From the NCBI GenBank assembly GCA_041672395.1, contig JBAYZS010000005.1, forward strand, positions 20,423-84,422: DNA of 64,000 nucleotides. Reading direction: 5' to 3'. The position numbers and the translations under genes are program-made. The DNA is from UBA5287 sp041672395. Its GTDB lineage: Bacteria; Bacteroidota; Bacteroidia; Bacteroidales; Dysgonomonadaceae. Position 1 is the stretch's first letter. The number at the start of each line of letters is the position of its first letter. Positions 1-7,668 of this stretch are shown here, in pieces. The notes beneath the pieces were generated by a model that was not told the origin of the DNA, ran no database searches, and worked only from the letters and a program-made list of their open reading frames with translations.

Positions 1-522
1 GTAGTTACTCAGGTAAAAACTGCTGAAAATGATGGTTATGATGCCATTCAGTTGGGCTTTGAAGACAAAAAAGATAAGCATACAACGAATGCCGCAAAAG
101 GCCATTTTATTAAAGCAGGGGTAACTCCGAAGAGACACTTGGCTGAGTTCAAAGGATTTGGAAATACTTACAAAGCGGGTTCTGAAATCACTGTAGAATT
201 GTTTAAAGATGCAATTTTTGTTGATGTGATTGGAACATCTAAAGGTAAAGGTTTCCAGGGTGTTGTGAAACGTCATCACTTTGCAGGTGTTGGACAAGCA
301 ACCCACGGTCAGCACAATAGGTTACGCGCTCCAGGAGGTATTGGTGCGTGTTCTTATCCTGCTAAAGTTTTCAAAGGAACTCGTATGGCCGGACAAATGG
401 GTAATGAACGGGTAACTGTTCAAAATCTACAGGTAATTAAGATAATACCCGAACATAACCTTTTATTAATAAAAGGATCTGTACCGGGATGTAAAGGTTC
501 AATCGTAGCAATTGAGAAATAA
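1..522 (+). CDS. rplC: 50S ribosomal protein L3 (uL3), 5' end outside window
   Basis: The reading frame is open from base 1, so the gene begins upstream; 173 residues are visible, and roughly 30 N-terminal residues are missing judged from the usual length of the family. L3 is an early-assembly protein of the large subunit that reaches toward the peptidyl transferase centre. Conserved blocks seen: TSKGKGFQGVVKRH, HGQHNRLRAPGGIGA and GTRMAGQMGNERVTVQ. By eye, the position of the methylated Gln of E. coli L3 is occupied by Ala (GIGACSYP). It is the first visible gene of the S10 operon, and rplD begins one base after its stop codon. Confidence 0.97.
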   Translation, partial: VVTQVKTAENDGYDAIQLGFEDKKDKHTTNAAKGHFIKAGVTPKRHLAEFKGFGNTYKAGSEITVELFKDAIFVDVIGTSKGKGFQGVVKRHHFAGVGQATHGQHNRLRAPGGIGACSYPAKVFKGTRMAGQMGNERVTVQNLQVIKIIPEHNLLLIKGSVPGCKGSIVAIEK

Positions 523-523
523 G

Positions 524-1153
524 ATGGAATTAAATATATACAATATCAAAGGAGAGGTAACAGATAAAAAGGTGACACTCAATGATTCCATCTACGGAAT
601 TGAACCGAATGATCATGTTATCTGGTTAGATGTTAAACAATACATGGCTAACCAGCGTCAAGGTACTCACAAATCGAAAGAAAGAAGTGAAATTACCGGA
701 AGTACGCGTAAACTCATTAAACAAAAAGGTAGTGGTGGTGCTCGTAGAGGTGACATCAAATCTCCCGTAATGGTTGGTGGGGGTAGAGCTTTTGGGCCAA
801 AACCAAGAGACTACAGTTTCAAATTGAACAAAAAAGAAAAGGTGTTGGCTCGTAAATCGGCTCTTTCTTTGAAAGCTCAAAATAATGCAATTGTGGTTAT
901 TGAGGATTTTAACTTTGAAGCGCCAAAAACTAAGAATCTCGTAGATTTGACAAAATCTTTGCAACTAGCTGATAAAAAGCTACTTTTAGTTTTGCCTAAT
1001 CAAAATAAAAGCGTATATTTGTCGGCTCGAAATTTATCGAAAGTGAAAATCGTAACTGCTTCAGATATAAATACATACGGTATTATGGATTGTGCAACAC
1101 TTGTGCTTGCAGAATCTTCTGTTGCTGCAATAGATAACTTATTTAATGCATAA
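524..1153 (+). CDS. rplD: 50S ribosomal protein L4 (uL4)
   Basis: A 209-residue L4. The start is the ATG at 524, directly after the rplC stop; the frame is open further upstream only through a non-standard start inside rplC. L4 binds 23S rRNA and its extended loop lines the polypeptide exit tunnel. That basic, glycine-rich loop is visible at about residues 65-95 (GSGGARRGDIKSP, GGGRAFGPKPRDY). The C-terminal half carries the usual alpha/beta fold with LVLPNQNKSVYLSARNL. In E. coli L4 autoregulates the S10 operon; whether it does so here cannot be judged because the operon leader lies outside the window. Confidence 0.97.
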   Translation: MELNIYNIKGEVTDKKVTLNDSIYGIEPNDHVIWLDVKQYMANQRQGTHKSKERSEITGSTRKLIKQKGSGGARRGDIKSPVMVGGGRAFGPKPRDYSFKLNKKEKVLARKSALSLKAQNNAIVVIEDFNFEAPKTKNLVDLTKSLQLADKKLLLVLPNQNKSVYLSARNLSKVKIVTASDINTYGIMDCATLVLAESSVAAIDNLFNA

Positions 1154-1165
1154 GGAGGAAAGAAA

Positions 1166-1459
1166 ATGGGAGTTATTATAAAACCAATATTCACAGAGAA
1201 ACAAACAGCGATTACCGAAAAATTTGAGAATCGCTATGGTTTCATTGTTCTTCCTAGTGCTAATAAGGTTGATATCAAAAAAGCAGTGGAAGAATTATAT
1301 AATGTTCACGTTGAGCGCGTGAATACAATGAGATACGATGGCAAACAAAAAAGTCGTTACACCAAATCTGGAGTTGTAACTGGAAAAACGTCATCATTTA
1401 AAAAAGCTATTGTTACACTGAAAAAAGGTGAGACAATAGATTTATTTAGCAATATATAA
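1166..1459 (+). CDS. rplW: 50S ribosomal protein L23 (uL23)
   Basis: A 97-residue L23, normal for the family. It sits at the tunnel exit, where trigger factor and signal recognition particle dock. Conserved features are the N-terminal PIFTEKQT block, the central VNTMRYDGKQKSRY loop and the KKAIVTLKKGETI strand. The start ATG at 1166 is preceded by AAGGAGGA at 1152-1159. This is a near-perfect Shine-Dalgarno sequence, unusual in a phylum where most mRNAs lack one. Confidence 0.97.
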   Translation: MGVIIKPIFTEKQTAITEKFENRYGFIVLPSANKVDIKKAVEELYNVHVERVNTMRYDGKQKSRYTKSGVVTGKTSSFKKAIVTLKKGETIDLFSNI

Positions 1460-1466
1460 TTAAAAA

Positions 1467-2294
1467 ATGGGAATACGCAAATTAAAGCCCACTACACCGG
1501 GGCAGAGACACAAAATTATCGGTTCATTTGATAATATCACTGTTCGTGAACCGGAGAAATCTCTTGTTGTAGGTAAAAACAGTTCGGGTGGTCGCAATAA
1601 TCAAGGAAAGATGACGATGGGTTACATCGGCGGCGGTCACAAAAAACGTTACAGAGTTATTGATTTCAAGAGAACAAAAGATGGTATTCCAGCCATTGTT
1701 AAAAGTATAGAATATGATCCAAACCGCTCGGCTCGAATTGCATTATTGTATTATGCCGATGGTGAGAAAACATATATTTTAGCACCAAATGGACTGGAAG
1801 TAGGATCTACAGTGATGTCAGGACCAGAAGCAGCACCTGAAGTAGGTAACGCGTTACCTATGTCGCGCATACCTTTAGGAACAGTTATTCACAATCTTGA
1901 ATTACGTCCCGGACAAGGAGCTAAAATGGTTCGTTCAGCTGGCACTTTTGCACAGTTAACTTCTCGCGAAGAAGATTATGCAATTATAAAAATGCCTTCT
2001 GGGGAGATTCGTAAAATTCTGGCAGCTTGTAAAGCAACTATTGGAAGTGTTGGTAATTCAGACCATGCTTTGGAAAAATCTGGTAAAGCTGGTAGATCGA
2101 GATGGTTGGGTCAGAGACCTCATAACCGTGGTGTTGTTAAAAACCCGGTTGATCACCCGATGGGTGGTGGTGAAGGTCGTGCATCTGGAGGACATCCAAG
2201 ATCACCAAAAGGCCTATATTCTAAGGGCTTGAAAACAAGAGCTCCTAAAAAGCATTCTTCTAAGTACATAATCGAAAGAAGAAATAAGAAGTAA
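1467..2294 (+). CDS. rplB: 50S ribosomal protein L2 (uL2)
   Basis: A 275-residue L2, the usual length. L2 is a primary 23S rRNA binder required for subunit association and for peptidyl transferase activity. It has an OB-fold followed by an SH3-like domain. Diagnostic blocks are GRNNQGKMTMGYIGGGHKK near residue 45, the central PGQGAKMVRSAGTFAQL, and NPVDHPMGGGEGRASGGHP near residue 220. It lies 7 bases after rplW, between rplW and rpsS, the canonical S10-operon order. Confidence 0.98.
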   Translation: MGIRKLKPTTPGQRHKIIGSFDNITVREPEKSLVVGKNSSGGRNNQGKMTMGYIGGGHKKRYRVIDFKRTKDGIPAIVKSIEYDPNRSARIALLYYADGEKTYILAPNGLEVGSTVMSGPEAAPEVGNALPMSRIPLGTVIHNLELRPGQGAKMVRSAGTFAQLTSREEDYAIIKMPSGEIRKILAACKATIGSVGNSDHALEKSGKAGRSRWLGQRPHNRGVVKNPVDHPMGGGEGRASGGHPRSPKGLYSKGLKTRAPKKHSSKYIIERRNKK

Positions 2295-2316
2295 TCTGAT
2301 TAATTAAATTACAACT

Positions 2317-2586
2317 ATGAGTAGATCACTAAAAAAAGGTCCGTTTATCAACCTTAAATTAGAAAAAAAGGTTCTAGATATGAATGAAAGCGGTAAAAAA
2401 TCCGTTGTAAAAACTTGGTCGAGAGCTTCAATGATTTCGCCTGATTTTGTCGGGAATACTATTGCTGTTCACAACGGGAATAAATTTATTCCTGTTTATG
2501 TTACAGAAAATATGGTAGGTCATAAGCTGGGAGAGTTTTCGGTAACACGTACATTCCGTGGACATTCAGGAAATAGAAAGAAATAA
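2317..2586 (+). CDS. rpsS: 30S ribosomal protein S19 (uS19)
   Basis: An 89-residue S19, a small-subunit head protein that contacts S13 and helps form the A-site finger bridge. The sequence begins SRSLKKGPFINLKLEKKV, carries the conserved TWSRASMISPDFVGNTIAVHNG block and ends with VGHKLGEFSVTRTFRGH, all family hallmarks. It is 22 bases after rplB and has no Shine-Dalgarno-like sequence, which is normal for this phylum. Confidence 0.98.
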   Translation: MSRSLKKGPFINLKLEKKVLDMNESGKKSVVKTWSRASMISPDFVGNTIAVHNGNKFIPVYVTENMVGHKLGEFSVTRTFRGHSGNRKK

Positions 2587-2619
2587 ACAGGCGCTTAACA
2601 GAATAATACAACAAAAAAT

Positions 2620-3045
2620 ATGAGTTCTAGAAAAAGAATATCCGCCGAACAAAGAAAAGAAAACCGCAAAGAAGTTGCTTTAGCTGTTATGAAAAATGTT
2701 CCGTCTTCTCCTCGTAAGATGCGCTATGTTGCAGATTTGGTTCGTGGAACGGAAGTTTTCAAAGCTTTAGGAATCCTTAAGTTTTCGAATAAAGAAGCTT
2801 CGGCAAAAGTTGAAAAGTTACTTCTTTCAGCTATTTCAAACTGGGAACAGAAAAATGAAAGAAAAGCTGAACCGGGTGAACTTTTTATTAAAATCATTTC
2901 GGTAGATGGAGGTACAATGCTTAAAAGACTTCGTCCAGCACCACAAGGTCGTGGTTTCCGAATTAGAAAGCGTTCAAATCATGTAACTATAATTTTGGAC
3001 ACTTATAAGAAAGAAGAAACAGTACAAGAAAATGAACAAAATTAA
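2620..3045 (+). CDS. rplV: 50S ribosomal protein L22 (uL22)
   Basis: A 141-residue L22, slightly longer than the roughly 110 residues of E. coli because of an N-terminal basic extension (SSRKRISAEQRKENRKE) and a short C-terminal tail. L22 lines the exit tunnel with an extended beta-hairpin, visible here around residues 105-125 (RLRPAPQGRGFRIRKRSNH); changes in this loop are known in other bacteria to affect macrolides. The N-terminal SSPRKMRYVADLVRG motif is typical. Confidence 0.97.
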   Translation: MSSRKRISAEQRKENRKEVALAVMKNVPSSPRKMRYVADLVRGTEVFKALGILKFSNKEASAKVEKLLLSAISNWEQKNERKAEPGELFIKIISVDGGTMLKRLRPAPQGRGFRIRKRSNHVTIILDTYKKEETVQENEQN

Positions 3046-3053
3046 ATAGGTAG

Positions 3054-3809
3054 ATGGGACAAAAAGTTAATCCAATAGCAAATCGTTTGGGAATCATCAA
3101 AGGTTGGGACTCAAACTGGTACGGTGGAGATGATTATAGTGAAACTTTGTTAGAAGACAACAAGATTCGTAATTATTTGAATGCCCGTCTTGCCAAGGCT
3201 AGTGTTTCTCGTATTGTGATTGAGAGAACATTAAAACTTGTTACTATTACTATCTGCACTGCTCGTCCAGGTATTATTATCGGAAAGGGTGGACAGGAAG
3301 TTGATAAGTTAAAAGAAGAATTAAAGAAGGTTACTGATAAAGATGTGCAGATTAATATCTTCGAAATTAAAAAGCCTGAGTTGGATGCTGTTATTGTAGC
3401 AAATAATGTGGCTCGTCAAATTGAAGGAAAAATTGCATATCGTAGAGCTGTAAAAATGGCAATTGCTTCAACCATGAGAATGGGTGCTGAAGGAATTAAA
3501 ATTCAAGTGTCGGGTCGATTGAATGGAGCTGAGATGGCTCGTTCTGAAATGTATAAAGAAGGACGTACTCCTTTGCATACTTTCCGTGCTGATATCGATT
3601 ATGCACTGGGCGAAGCTTTAACGAAAGTAGGTCTTGTCGGTATCAAAGTTTGGATATGCCGTGGTGAAATCTACGGAAAGAAAGATCTTGCTCCTAATTT
3701 TACATCATCAAAAGATTCACACGGACATGGTAATGATAATCGTTCCGGTAATCGCTCTGATGGAGGAAAGGGACCTAGGAGAAATAGAAGGAATAATAAA
3801 AACGCTTGA
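3054..3809 (+). CDS. rpsC: 30S ribosomal protein S3 (uS3)
   Basis: A 251-residue S3, which with S4 and S5 forms the mRNA entry pore. It shows the N-terminal MGQKVNPIANRLGI block, a KH type-2 domain with ARPGIIIGKGGQEVDKLKEE near residue 70, and the C-terminal domain motif SGRLNGAEMARSEMYKEG. The last 35 or so residues form a low-complexity tail rich in His, Gly, Asn and Arg, longer than in E. coli and probably disordered. It lies 8 bases after rplV. Confidence 0.98.
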   Translation: MGQKVNPIANRLGIIKGWDSNWYGGDDYSETLLEDNKIRNYLNARLAKASVSRIVIERTLKLVTITICTARPGIIIGKGGQEVDKLKEELKKVTDKDVQINIFEIKKPELDAVIVANNVARQIEGKIAYRRAVKMAIASTMRMGAEGIKIQVSGRLNGAEMARSEMYKEGRTPLHTFRADIDYALGEALTKVGLVGIKVWICRGEIYGKKDLAPNFTSSKDSHGHGNDNRSGNRSDGGKGPRRNRRNNKNA

Positions 3810-3822
3810 AATTTAATCGAAT

Positions 3823-4254
3823 ATGTTACAACCGAAAAAAACAAAGTTCAGAAGACAGCAGAAAGGCCGCATGAAGGGTAATGCCCAACGTGGTAATCAG
3901 TTGGCTTTCGGTTCTTTCGGGATAAAATCTTTGGATTCGAAATGGATCACCGGTAATCAGATAGAAGCAGCCCGTGTTGCTGTAACTCGTTATATGCAAC
4001 GCCAGGGTCAAGTTTGGGTTCGAATTTTTCCTGATAAACCGATTACAAAGAAACCTGCTGAGGTACGTATGGGTAAGGGTAAAGGTAATCCTGAAGGATT
4101 TATTGCACCAGTTACTCCTGGTAGAATACTTTTTGAAATAGAGGGTGTTTCTTATGAAGTTGCTAAAGAGGCTTTGAGATTAGCAGCACAAAAATTACCA
4201 GTAACTACTAAATTTATGGTAAGAAGGGATTATGATCATACTCAAAATGTATAA
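3823..4254 (+). CDS. rplP: 50S ribosomal protein L16 (uL16)
   Basis: A 143-residue L16, which organises the A-tRNA site of the large subunit. It begins MLQPKKTKFRRQQKGRMKG and holds the conserved VRIFPDKPITKKPAEVRMGK and GKGNPEGFIAPVTPGRILFE blocks, the region that includes the arginine hydroxylated in E. coli. It is 13 bases after rpsC and 6 bases before rpmC. Confidence 0.98.
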   Translation: MLQPKKTKFRRQQKGRMKGNAQRGNQLAFGSFGIKSLDSKWITGNQIEAARVAVTRYMQRQGQVWVRIFPDKPITKKPAEVRMGKGKGNPEGFIAPVTPGRILFEIEGVSYEVAKEALRLAAQKLPVTTKFMVRRDYDHTQNV

Positions 4255-4260
4255 TGCAAT

Positions 4261-4455
4261 ATGAAACAGCTAGAAATTAGAGAAATATCAGAAAAGGATT
4301 TGAAGGAAAAAATTGAGATCCAATTAAAAGAATTGAATCAATTGAAAATTAATCATACTATTACTCCTCTTGACAATCCTTCTTCAATCAAACTGAAACG
4401 CACAGATATTGCTCGTATGCATACGGAATTGCGTGAAAGAGAATTAAAGAAATAA
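4261..4455 (+). CDS. rpmC: 50S ribosomal protein L29 (uL29)
   Basis: A 64-residue L29, a two-helix protein at the tunnel exit next to L23. The pattern EIREISEKDLKEKIEIQLKE followed by LKRTDIARMHTELRERELKK is typical, with the conserved ArgXXIAR-like element near the end. Its place between rplP and rpsQ is canonical for the S10 operon and spc boundary. Confidence 0.96.
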   Translation: MKQLEIREISEKDLKEKIEIQLKELNQLKINHTITPLDNPSSIKLKRTDIARMHTELRERELKK

Positions 4456-4465
4456 CTTTATATAA

Positions 4466-4723
4466 ATGGAAACGAGAAATTTAAGAAAAGAAAGAATCGG
4501 GGTCGTTTTCAGCAACAAGATGGATAAATCTATCACTGTCGCTGTAAAATGGAAAGAGAAACACCCTATATATGGGAAATTCGTTAATAAAACGAAGAAA
4601 TTTCACGTCCACGACGAGAAAAATGACTGTAACATTGGAGATACAGTTCGTATAATGGAAACACGTCCTCTGAGTAAAACAAAAAGATGGCGAGTGGTTG
4701 AAATAATAGAAAGGGCTAAATAA
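4466..4723 (+). CDS. rpsQ: 30S ribosomal protein S17 (uS17)
   Basis: An 85-residue S17, an OB-fold primary binder of 16S rRNA. Diagnostic blocks are RKERIGVVFSNKMDKSITV, HPIYGKFVNKTKKFHVHDE and GDTVRIMETRPLSKTKRWRV. It is 10 bases downstream of rpmC and one base before rplN, so it is almost certainly co-translated with its neighbours. Confidence 0.97.
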   Translation: METRNLRKERIGVVFSNKMDKSITVAVKWKEKHPIYGKFVNKTKKFHVHDEKNDCNIGDTVRIMETRPLSKTKRWRVVEIIERAK

Positions 4724-4724
4724 T

Positions 4725-5090
4725 ATGATACAACAAGAATCAAGATTAACTGTAACCGATAATAGCGGAGCCAAAGAGGCGCTTTGCATACGTGTGTTAG
4801 GTGGAACTAGACGACGCTACGCGTCTGTTGGGGATATTATTGTTGTTGCTATCAAAAGCGTTATCCCTTCAAGTGATATTAAAAAGGGTGCTGTATCAAA
4901 AGCAATTATCGTTCGTACCAAAAAAGAGGTTCGTCGTGCTGATGGTTCATATATACGTTTCGATGACAATGCTTGTGTATTATTGAATACTACAGGTGAG
5001 TTGAGAGGAAGTCGTATTTTCGGACCTGTTGCTCGTGAACTTCGTGCGACAAACATGAAAATTGTTTCACTTGCACCTGAAGTACTTTAA
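4725..5090 (+). CDS. rplN: 50S ribosomal protein L14 (uL14)
   Basis: A 121-residue L14, forming inter-subunit bridges and interacting with L19. The N-terminus MIQQESRLTVTDNSGAKEAL and the blocks YASVGDIIVVAIKS and GSRIFGPVARELR are hallmark sequences. Start ATG follows the rpsQ stop after one base. It opens the spc section in the usual order rplN-rplX-rplE. Confidence 0.98.
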   Translation: MIQQESRLTVTDNSGAKEALCIRVLGGTRRRYASVGDIIVVAIKSVIPSSDIKKGAVSKAIIVRTKKEVRRADGSYIRFDDNACVLLNTTGELRGSRIFGPVARELRATNMKIVSLAPEVL

Positions 5091-5110
5091 AATATTAAAC
5101 AATCACAGGC

Positions 5111-5431
5111 ATGAGTAAATTACATATAAAAAAAGGAGATTCTGTTTACGTTAATTCCGGAGAAGACAAAGGAAAAACTGGTCGTGTTCTTGAAATTGAA
5201 GTAAAAAAGAACAGGGCTATTGTTGAAGGCGTAAACATTATGACTAAGCATACGAAACCCAATGCTCAAAATCCAAATGGAGGTATAGTTAAAAAAGAGG
5301 CTTCAATCCATCTTTCAAATTTGAATTTGGTTGATCCTAAAACTGGAGCTCCTACTCGCATTGGCAGGAAAGAAAATAAAAATGGCGAATTAGTTCGTTT
5401 CGCAAAAAAATCAGGGGAGGAAATCAAATGA
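5111..5431 (+). CDS. rplX: 50S ribosomal protein L24 (uL24)
   Basis: A 106-residue L24 that initiates 50S assembly. A KOW motif is visible at residues 5-30 (IKKGDSVYVNSGEDKGKTGR), followed by GVNIMTKHTKPNAQNPNGGI. Its last codons overlap the rplE start by four bases (ATGA), indicating translational coupling. Confidence 0.97.
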   Translation: MSKLHIKKGDSVYVNSGEDKGKTGRVLEIEVKKNRAIVEGVNIMTKHTKPNAQNPNGGIVKKEASIHLSNLNLVDPKTGAPTRIGRKENKNGELVRFAKKSGEEIK

Positions 5432-5985
5432 GTATCTATACAATTACATTAAAAAATGATTATAAAGAACGTATTGTTCCTTCTTTGGTGAAAGAGTTCA
5501 ATTATAAATCTGTTATGCAAACACCAAAACTTGAAAAGATTGTTATCAATCAGGGATTGGGAATTGCTGTAGCTGATAAAAAAATAATTGAAATAGCTAT
5601 CAATGAATTGACTACTATTACAGGTCAAAAGGCTGTTGCAACATATTCACGTAAAGATATTTCGAATTTTAAGTTGCGTAAGAAAATGCCTATCGGTGTA
5701 CGTGTTACTTTGCGTAGTGACAAAATGTACGAATTTCTTGAAAGACTCGTAAAAGTTTCGCTACCACGTATACGTGACTTCAAAGGTATTGGAAGTAAAC
5801 TTGACGGTCGTGGAAATTATACATTAGGAATTGAAGAACAAATTATTTTTCCTGAGATAAACTTGGATACAACTCCTAGAATCTTGGGTATGAATATTAC
5901 TTTTGTAACTAATGCTAAAACTGATGAAGAAGGATATGCACTTCTTAGAGAATTTGGATTACCGTTTAAAACAGAAAACAAATAA
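5428..5985 (+). CDS. rplE: 50S ribosomal protein L5 (uL5)
   Basis: A 185-residue L5, which binds 5S rRNA and contacts P-site tRNA in the central protuberance. Conserved blocks include LEKIVINQGLG, TGQKAVATYSRKDISNFKLR, GVRVTLRSDKMYEFLERL and FPEINLDTTPRILGMNITFV. It starts inside the rplX stop (ATGA overlap), and rpsN follows after 3 bases. Confidence 0.98.
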   Translation: MSIYTITLKNDYKERIVPSLVKEFNYKSVMQTPKLEKIVINQGLGIAVADKKIIEIAINELTTITGQKAVATYSRKDISNFKLRKKMPIGVRVTLRSDKMYEFLERLVKVSLPRIRDFKGIGSKLDGRGNYTLGIEEQIIFPEINLDTTPRILGMNITFVTNAKTDEEGYALLREFGLPFKTENK

Positions 5986-5988
5986 ATA

Positions 5989-6258
5989 ATGGCAAAAGAA
6001 TCAATGAAGGCTCGCGAAGTTAAAAGAGCCAAAATGGTTGCAAAATACGCTGAAAAAAGAGCTAAATATTTAGCTGAAGGGGATTATGACGCACTGCAAA
6101 GTATTCCAAAGAACGCATCACCAGTACGTTTGCACAATAGATGCAAAATCACTGGTCGTCCAAAAGGATACATCAGACAGTTTGGTCTTTCAAGAATTCA
6201 ATTCAGAGAAATGGCTTCTAAAGGTTTGATACCCGGCGTTAAGAAAGCAAGCTGGTAA
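5989..6258 (+). CDS. rpsN: 30S ribosomal protein S14 (uS14), zinc-free type
   Basis: An 89-residue S14 of the long form. It lacks the CxxC...CxxC zinc knuckle of the 61-residue form; the only Cys is in LHNRCKITGRPKG. The C-terminal RQFGLSRIQFREMASKGLIPGVKKASW region is typical (read in two parts, RQFGLSRIQFREMASKG and LIPGVKKASW). S14 is a late-assembly protein of the 30S head. The next gene, rpsH, follows after a 70-base gap that carries a small hairpin. Confidence 0.97.
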   Translation: MAKESMKAREVKRAKMVAKYAEKRAKYLAEGDYDALQSIPKNASPVRLHNRCKITGRPKGYIRQFGLSRIQFREMASKGLIPGVKKASW

Positions 6259-6289
6259 TCAATTACTAAATAAATTTTTAGTTTTAAAT

Positions 6290-6313
6290 ATTGTCCTGGA
6301 AGACAGGATCAAT
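6290..6313 (+). promoter_or_regulatory. Small hairpin in the rpsN-rpsH gap
   Basis: The 70-base gap before rpsH is the longest inside the spc section. TCCTG and CAGGA pair around a GAAGA loop, extended by ATTG and CAAT with one bulged base. The hairpin ends 15 bases before the rpsH start. S8 autoregulates the spc operon in E. coli through an mRNA hairpin, but at rplE. A similar role here is only a suggestion. Confidence 0.35.
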
Positions 6314-6328
6314 TTAAATTATTATAAT

Positions 6329-6724
6329 ATGACAGATCCAATAGCAGATTATTTGACGCGATTAAGGAATGCTATCAAAGCGAACCATCGTGTGGTAGAA
6401 GTTCCCGCATCAAATTTAAAAAAAGACATCACTAAGATTCTTTTTGAAAAAGGCTACATTCTTAATTATAAGTTTGTAGATGAAGGACCTCAGGGCTCTA
6501 TAAAGATTGCCTTGAAATATGATCCTATAAATAAAGTTAACGCAATTAAGAAATTAATTCGCATTTCTTCTCCCGGTTTACGTAGATATACCGGTCACAA
6601 AAATTTGCCAAGAGTATTAAATGGGTTAGGTATAGCAATATTATCAACTTCCAGAGGTGTAATGACTGACAAAGAAGCTCGCGAACAAAAAGTAGGTGGT
6701 GAAGTAATATGTTATGTTTATTAA
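6329..6724 (+). CDS. rpsH: 30S ribosomal protein S8 (uS8)
   Basis: A 131-residue S8, a primary binder of the 16S central domain. The sequence begins TDPIADYLTRLRNAIKANH and ends with GLGIAILSTSRGVMTDKEAR and GGEVICYVY, the RNA-binding C-terminal block with its conserved STSRG motif. The ATG at 6329 lies after a 70-base gap, whereas its neighbours are packed tightly. Confidence 0.98.
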   Translation: MTDPIADYLTRLRNAIKANHRVVEVPASNLKKDITKILFEKGYILNYKFVDEGPQGSIKIALKYDPINKVNAIKKLIRISSPGLRRYTGHKNLPRVLNGLGIAILSTSRGVMTDKEAREQKVGGEVICYVY

Positions 6725-6742
6725 TTAGAGGAGGAGAATAAT

Positions 6743-7297
6743 ATGTCTAGAATAGGAAAATTACCCATAACAATACCTTCAGGCGTTTCTATAAACGTTA
6801 ATGAAGATAATGTAGTTACAGTTAAAGGTCCCAAAGGAGAATTATCACAACAGGTAAGCCCTGGTATGAAAATTGAGATTGAAAAAGAATCTCTAACCAT
6901 AATAAGACCGAATGAAGAAAAGGAACAACGCTCATTACATGGTTTGTACAGATCGTTGATACATAATATGGTTGTAGGAGTATCTGAGGGATATAAAAAA
7001 GAACTTGAACTGATTGGTGTTGGATACCGTGTATCTAATCAAGGACAGATCATGGAATTGTCACTCGGCTATACACACAGCATATTTTTGGAATTACCTA
7101 GTGAAATCAAGGTAGAGACCAAGATGGAAAGGAACAAAAGTCCTCTTATTATTTTAGAGTCTGCCGATAAACAATTAATCGGGCAGGTTTGTGCTAAAAT
7201 TCGCTCATTCCGTAAACCGGAACCTTATAAAGGTAAGGGTATCCGTTTTGTTGGTGAACAGATTCGTCGCAAATCAGGTAAGACAGCTGGTAAATAA
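6743..7297 (+). CDS. rplF: 50S ribosomal protein L6 (uL6)
   Basis: A 184-residue L6 with the family's two duplicated domains. It begins MSRIGKLPITIPSGVSINV and ends with RSFRKPEPYKGKGIRFVGE and RRKSGKTAGK, near the sarcin-ricin loop binding surface. An AGAGGAGGAGA purine tract at 6727-6737 precedes the ATG and would make a strong Shine-Dalgarno site, uncommon in this phylum. Confidence 0.97.
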   Translation: MSRIGKLPITIPSGVSINVNEDNVVTVKGPKGELSQQVSPGMKIEIEKESLTIIRPNEEKEQRSLHGLYRSLIHNMVVGVSEGYKKELELIGVGYRVSNQGQIMELSLGYTHSIFLELPSEIKVETKMERNKSPLIILESADKQLIGQVCAKIRSFRKPEPYKGKGIRFVGEQIRRKSGKTAGK

Positions 7298-7318
7298 TTA
7301 TTGTAAACGCAGATTACT

Positions 7319-7663
7319 ATGTTAACAAAAGAAGAAAGAAGATTAAAAATAAAGACTCGTGTTCGCGGTAAGGTTCAAGGGACATCAGAATGCCCTCGTC
7401 TTTCTGTGTATAGGAGCAATAAACAAATATATGCTCAGGTAATTGACGATATAACCGGTAAAACTATTGCATCAGCTTCATCTCTGAAATTGGAAGATAA
7501 ATTGCCAAAAAAAGAGATCGCTGCAAAAGTAGGTGAACTCATCGCAAAAAAAGCTATGGAAGCCGGTGTGGAAAAGGTTGCTTTCGATAGAAATGGTTAC
7601 TTGTATCACGGACGTATAAAAGAATTAGCCGATGCTGCTCGTAAGGGTGGGCTTAAATTTTAA
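7319..7663 (+). CDS. rplR: 50S ribosomal protein L18 (uL18)
   Basis: A 114-residue L18 that binds 5S rRNA together with L5. Visible family blocks are RVRGKVQGTSECPRLSVYRS, SNKQIYAQVIDD and the C-terminal VAFDRNGYLYHGRIKELADA. The start codon ATG lies at 7319, 21 bases after rplF. The rpsE start is five bases beyond its stop. Confidence 0.97.
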   Translation: MLTKEERRLKIKTRVRGKVQGTSECPRLSVYRSNKQIYAQVIDDITGKTIASASSLKLEDKLPKKEIAAKVGELIAKKAMEAGVEKVAFDRNGYLYHGRIKELADAARKGGLKF

Positions 7664-7668
7664 TAATT

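Noticed and set aside
626..964. A 112-codon minus-strand frame opposite rplD
   Set aside because: Antisense to a well-conserved ribosomal gene, with no start signal or family match.
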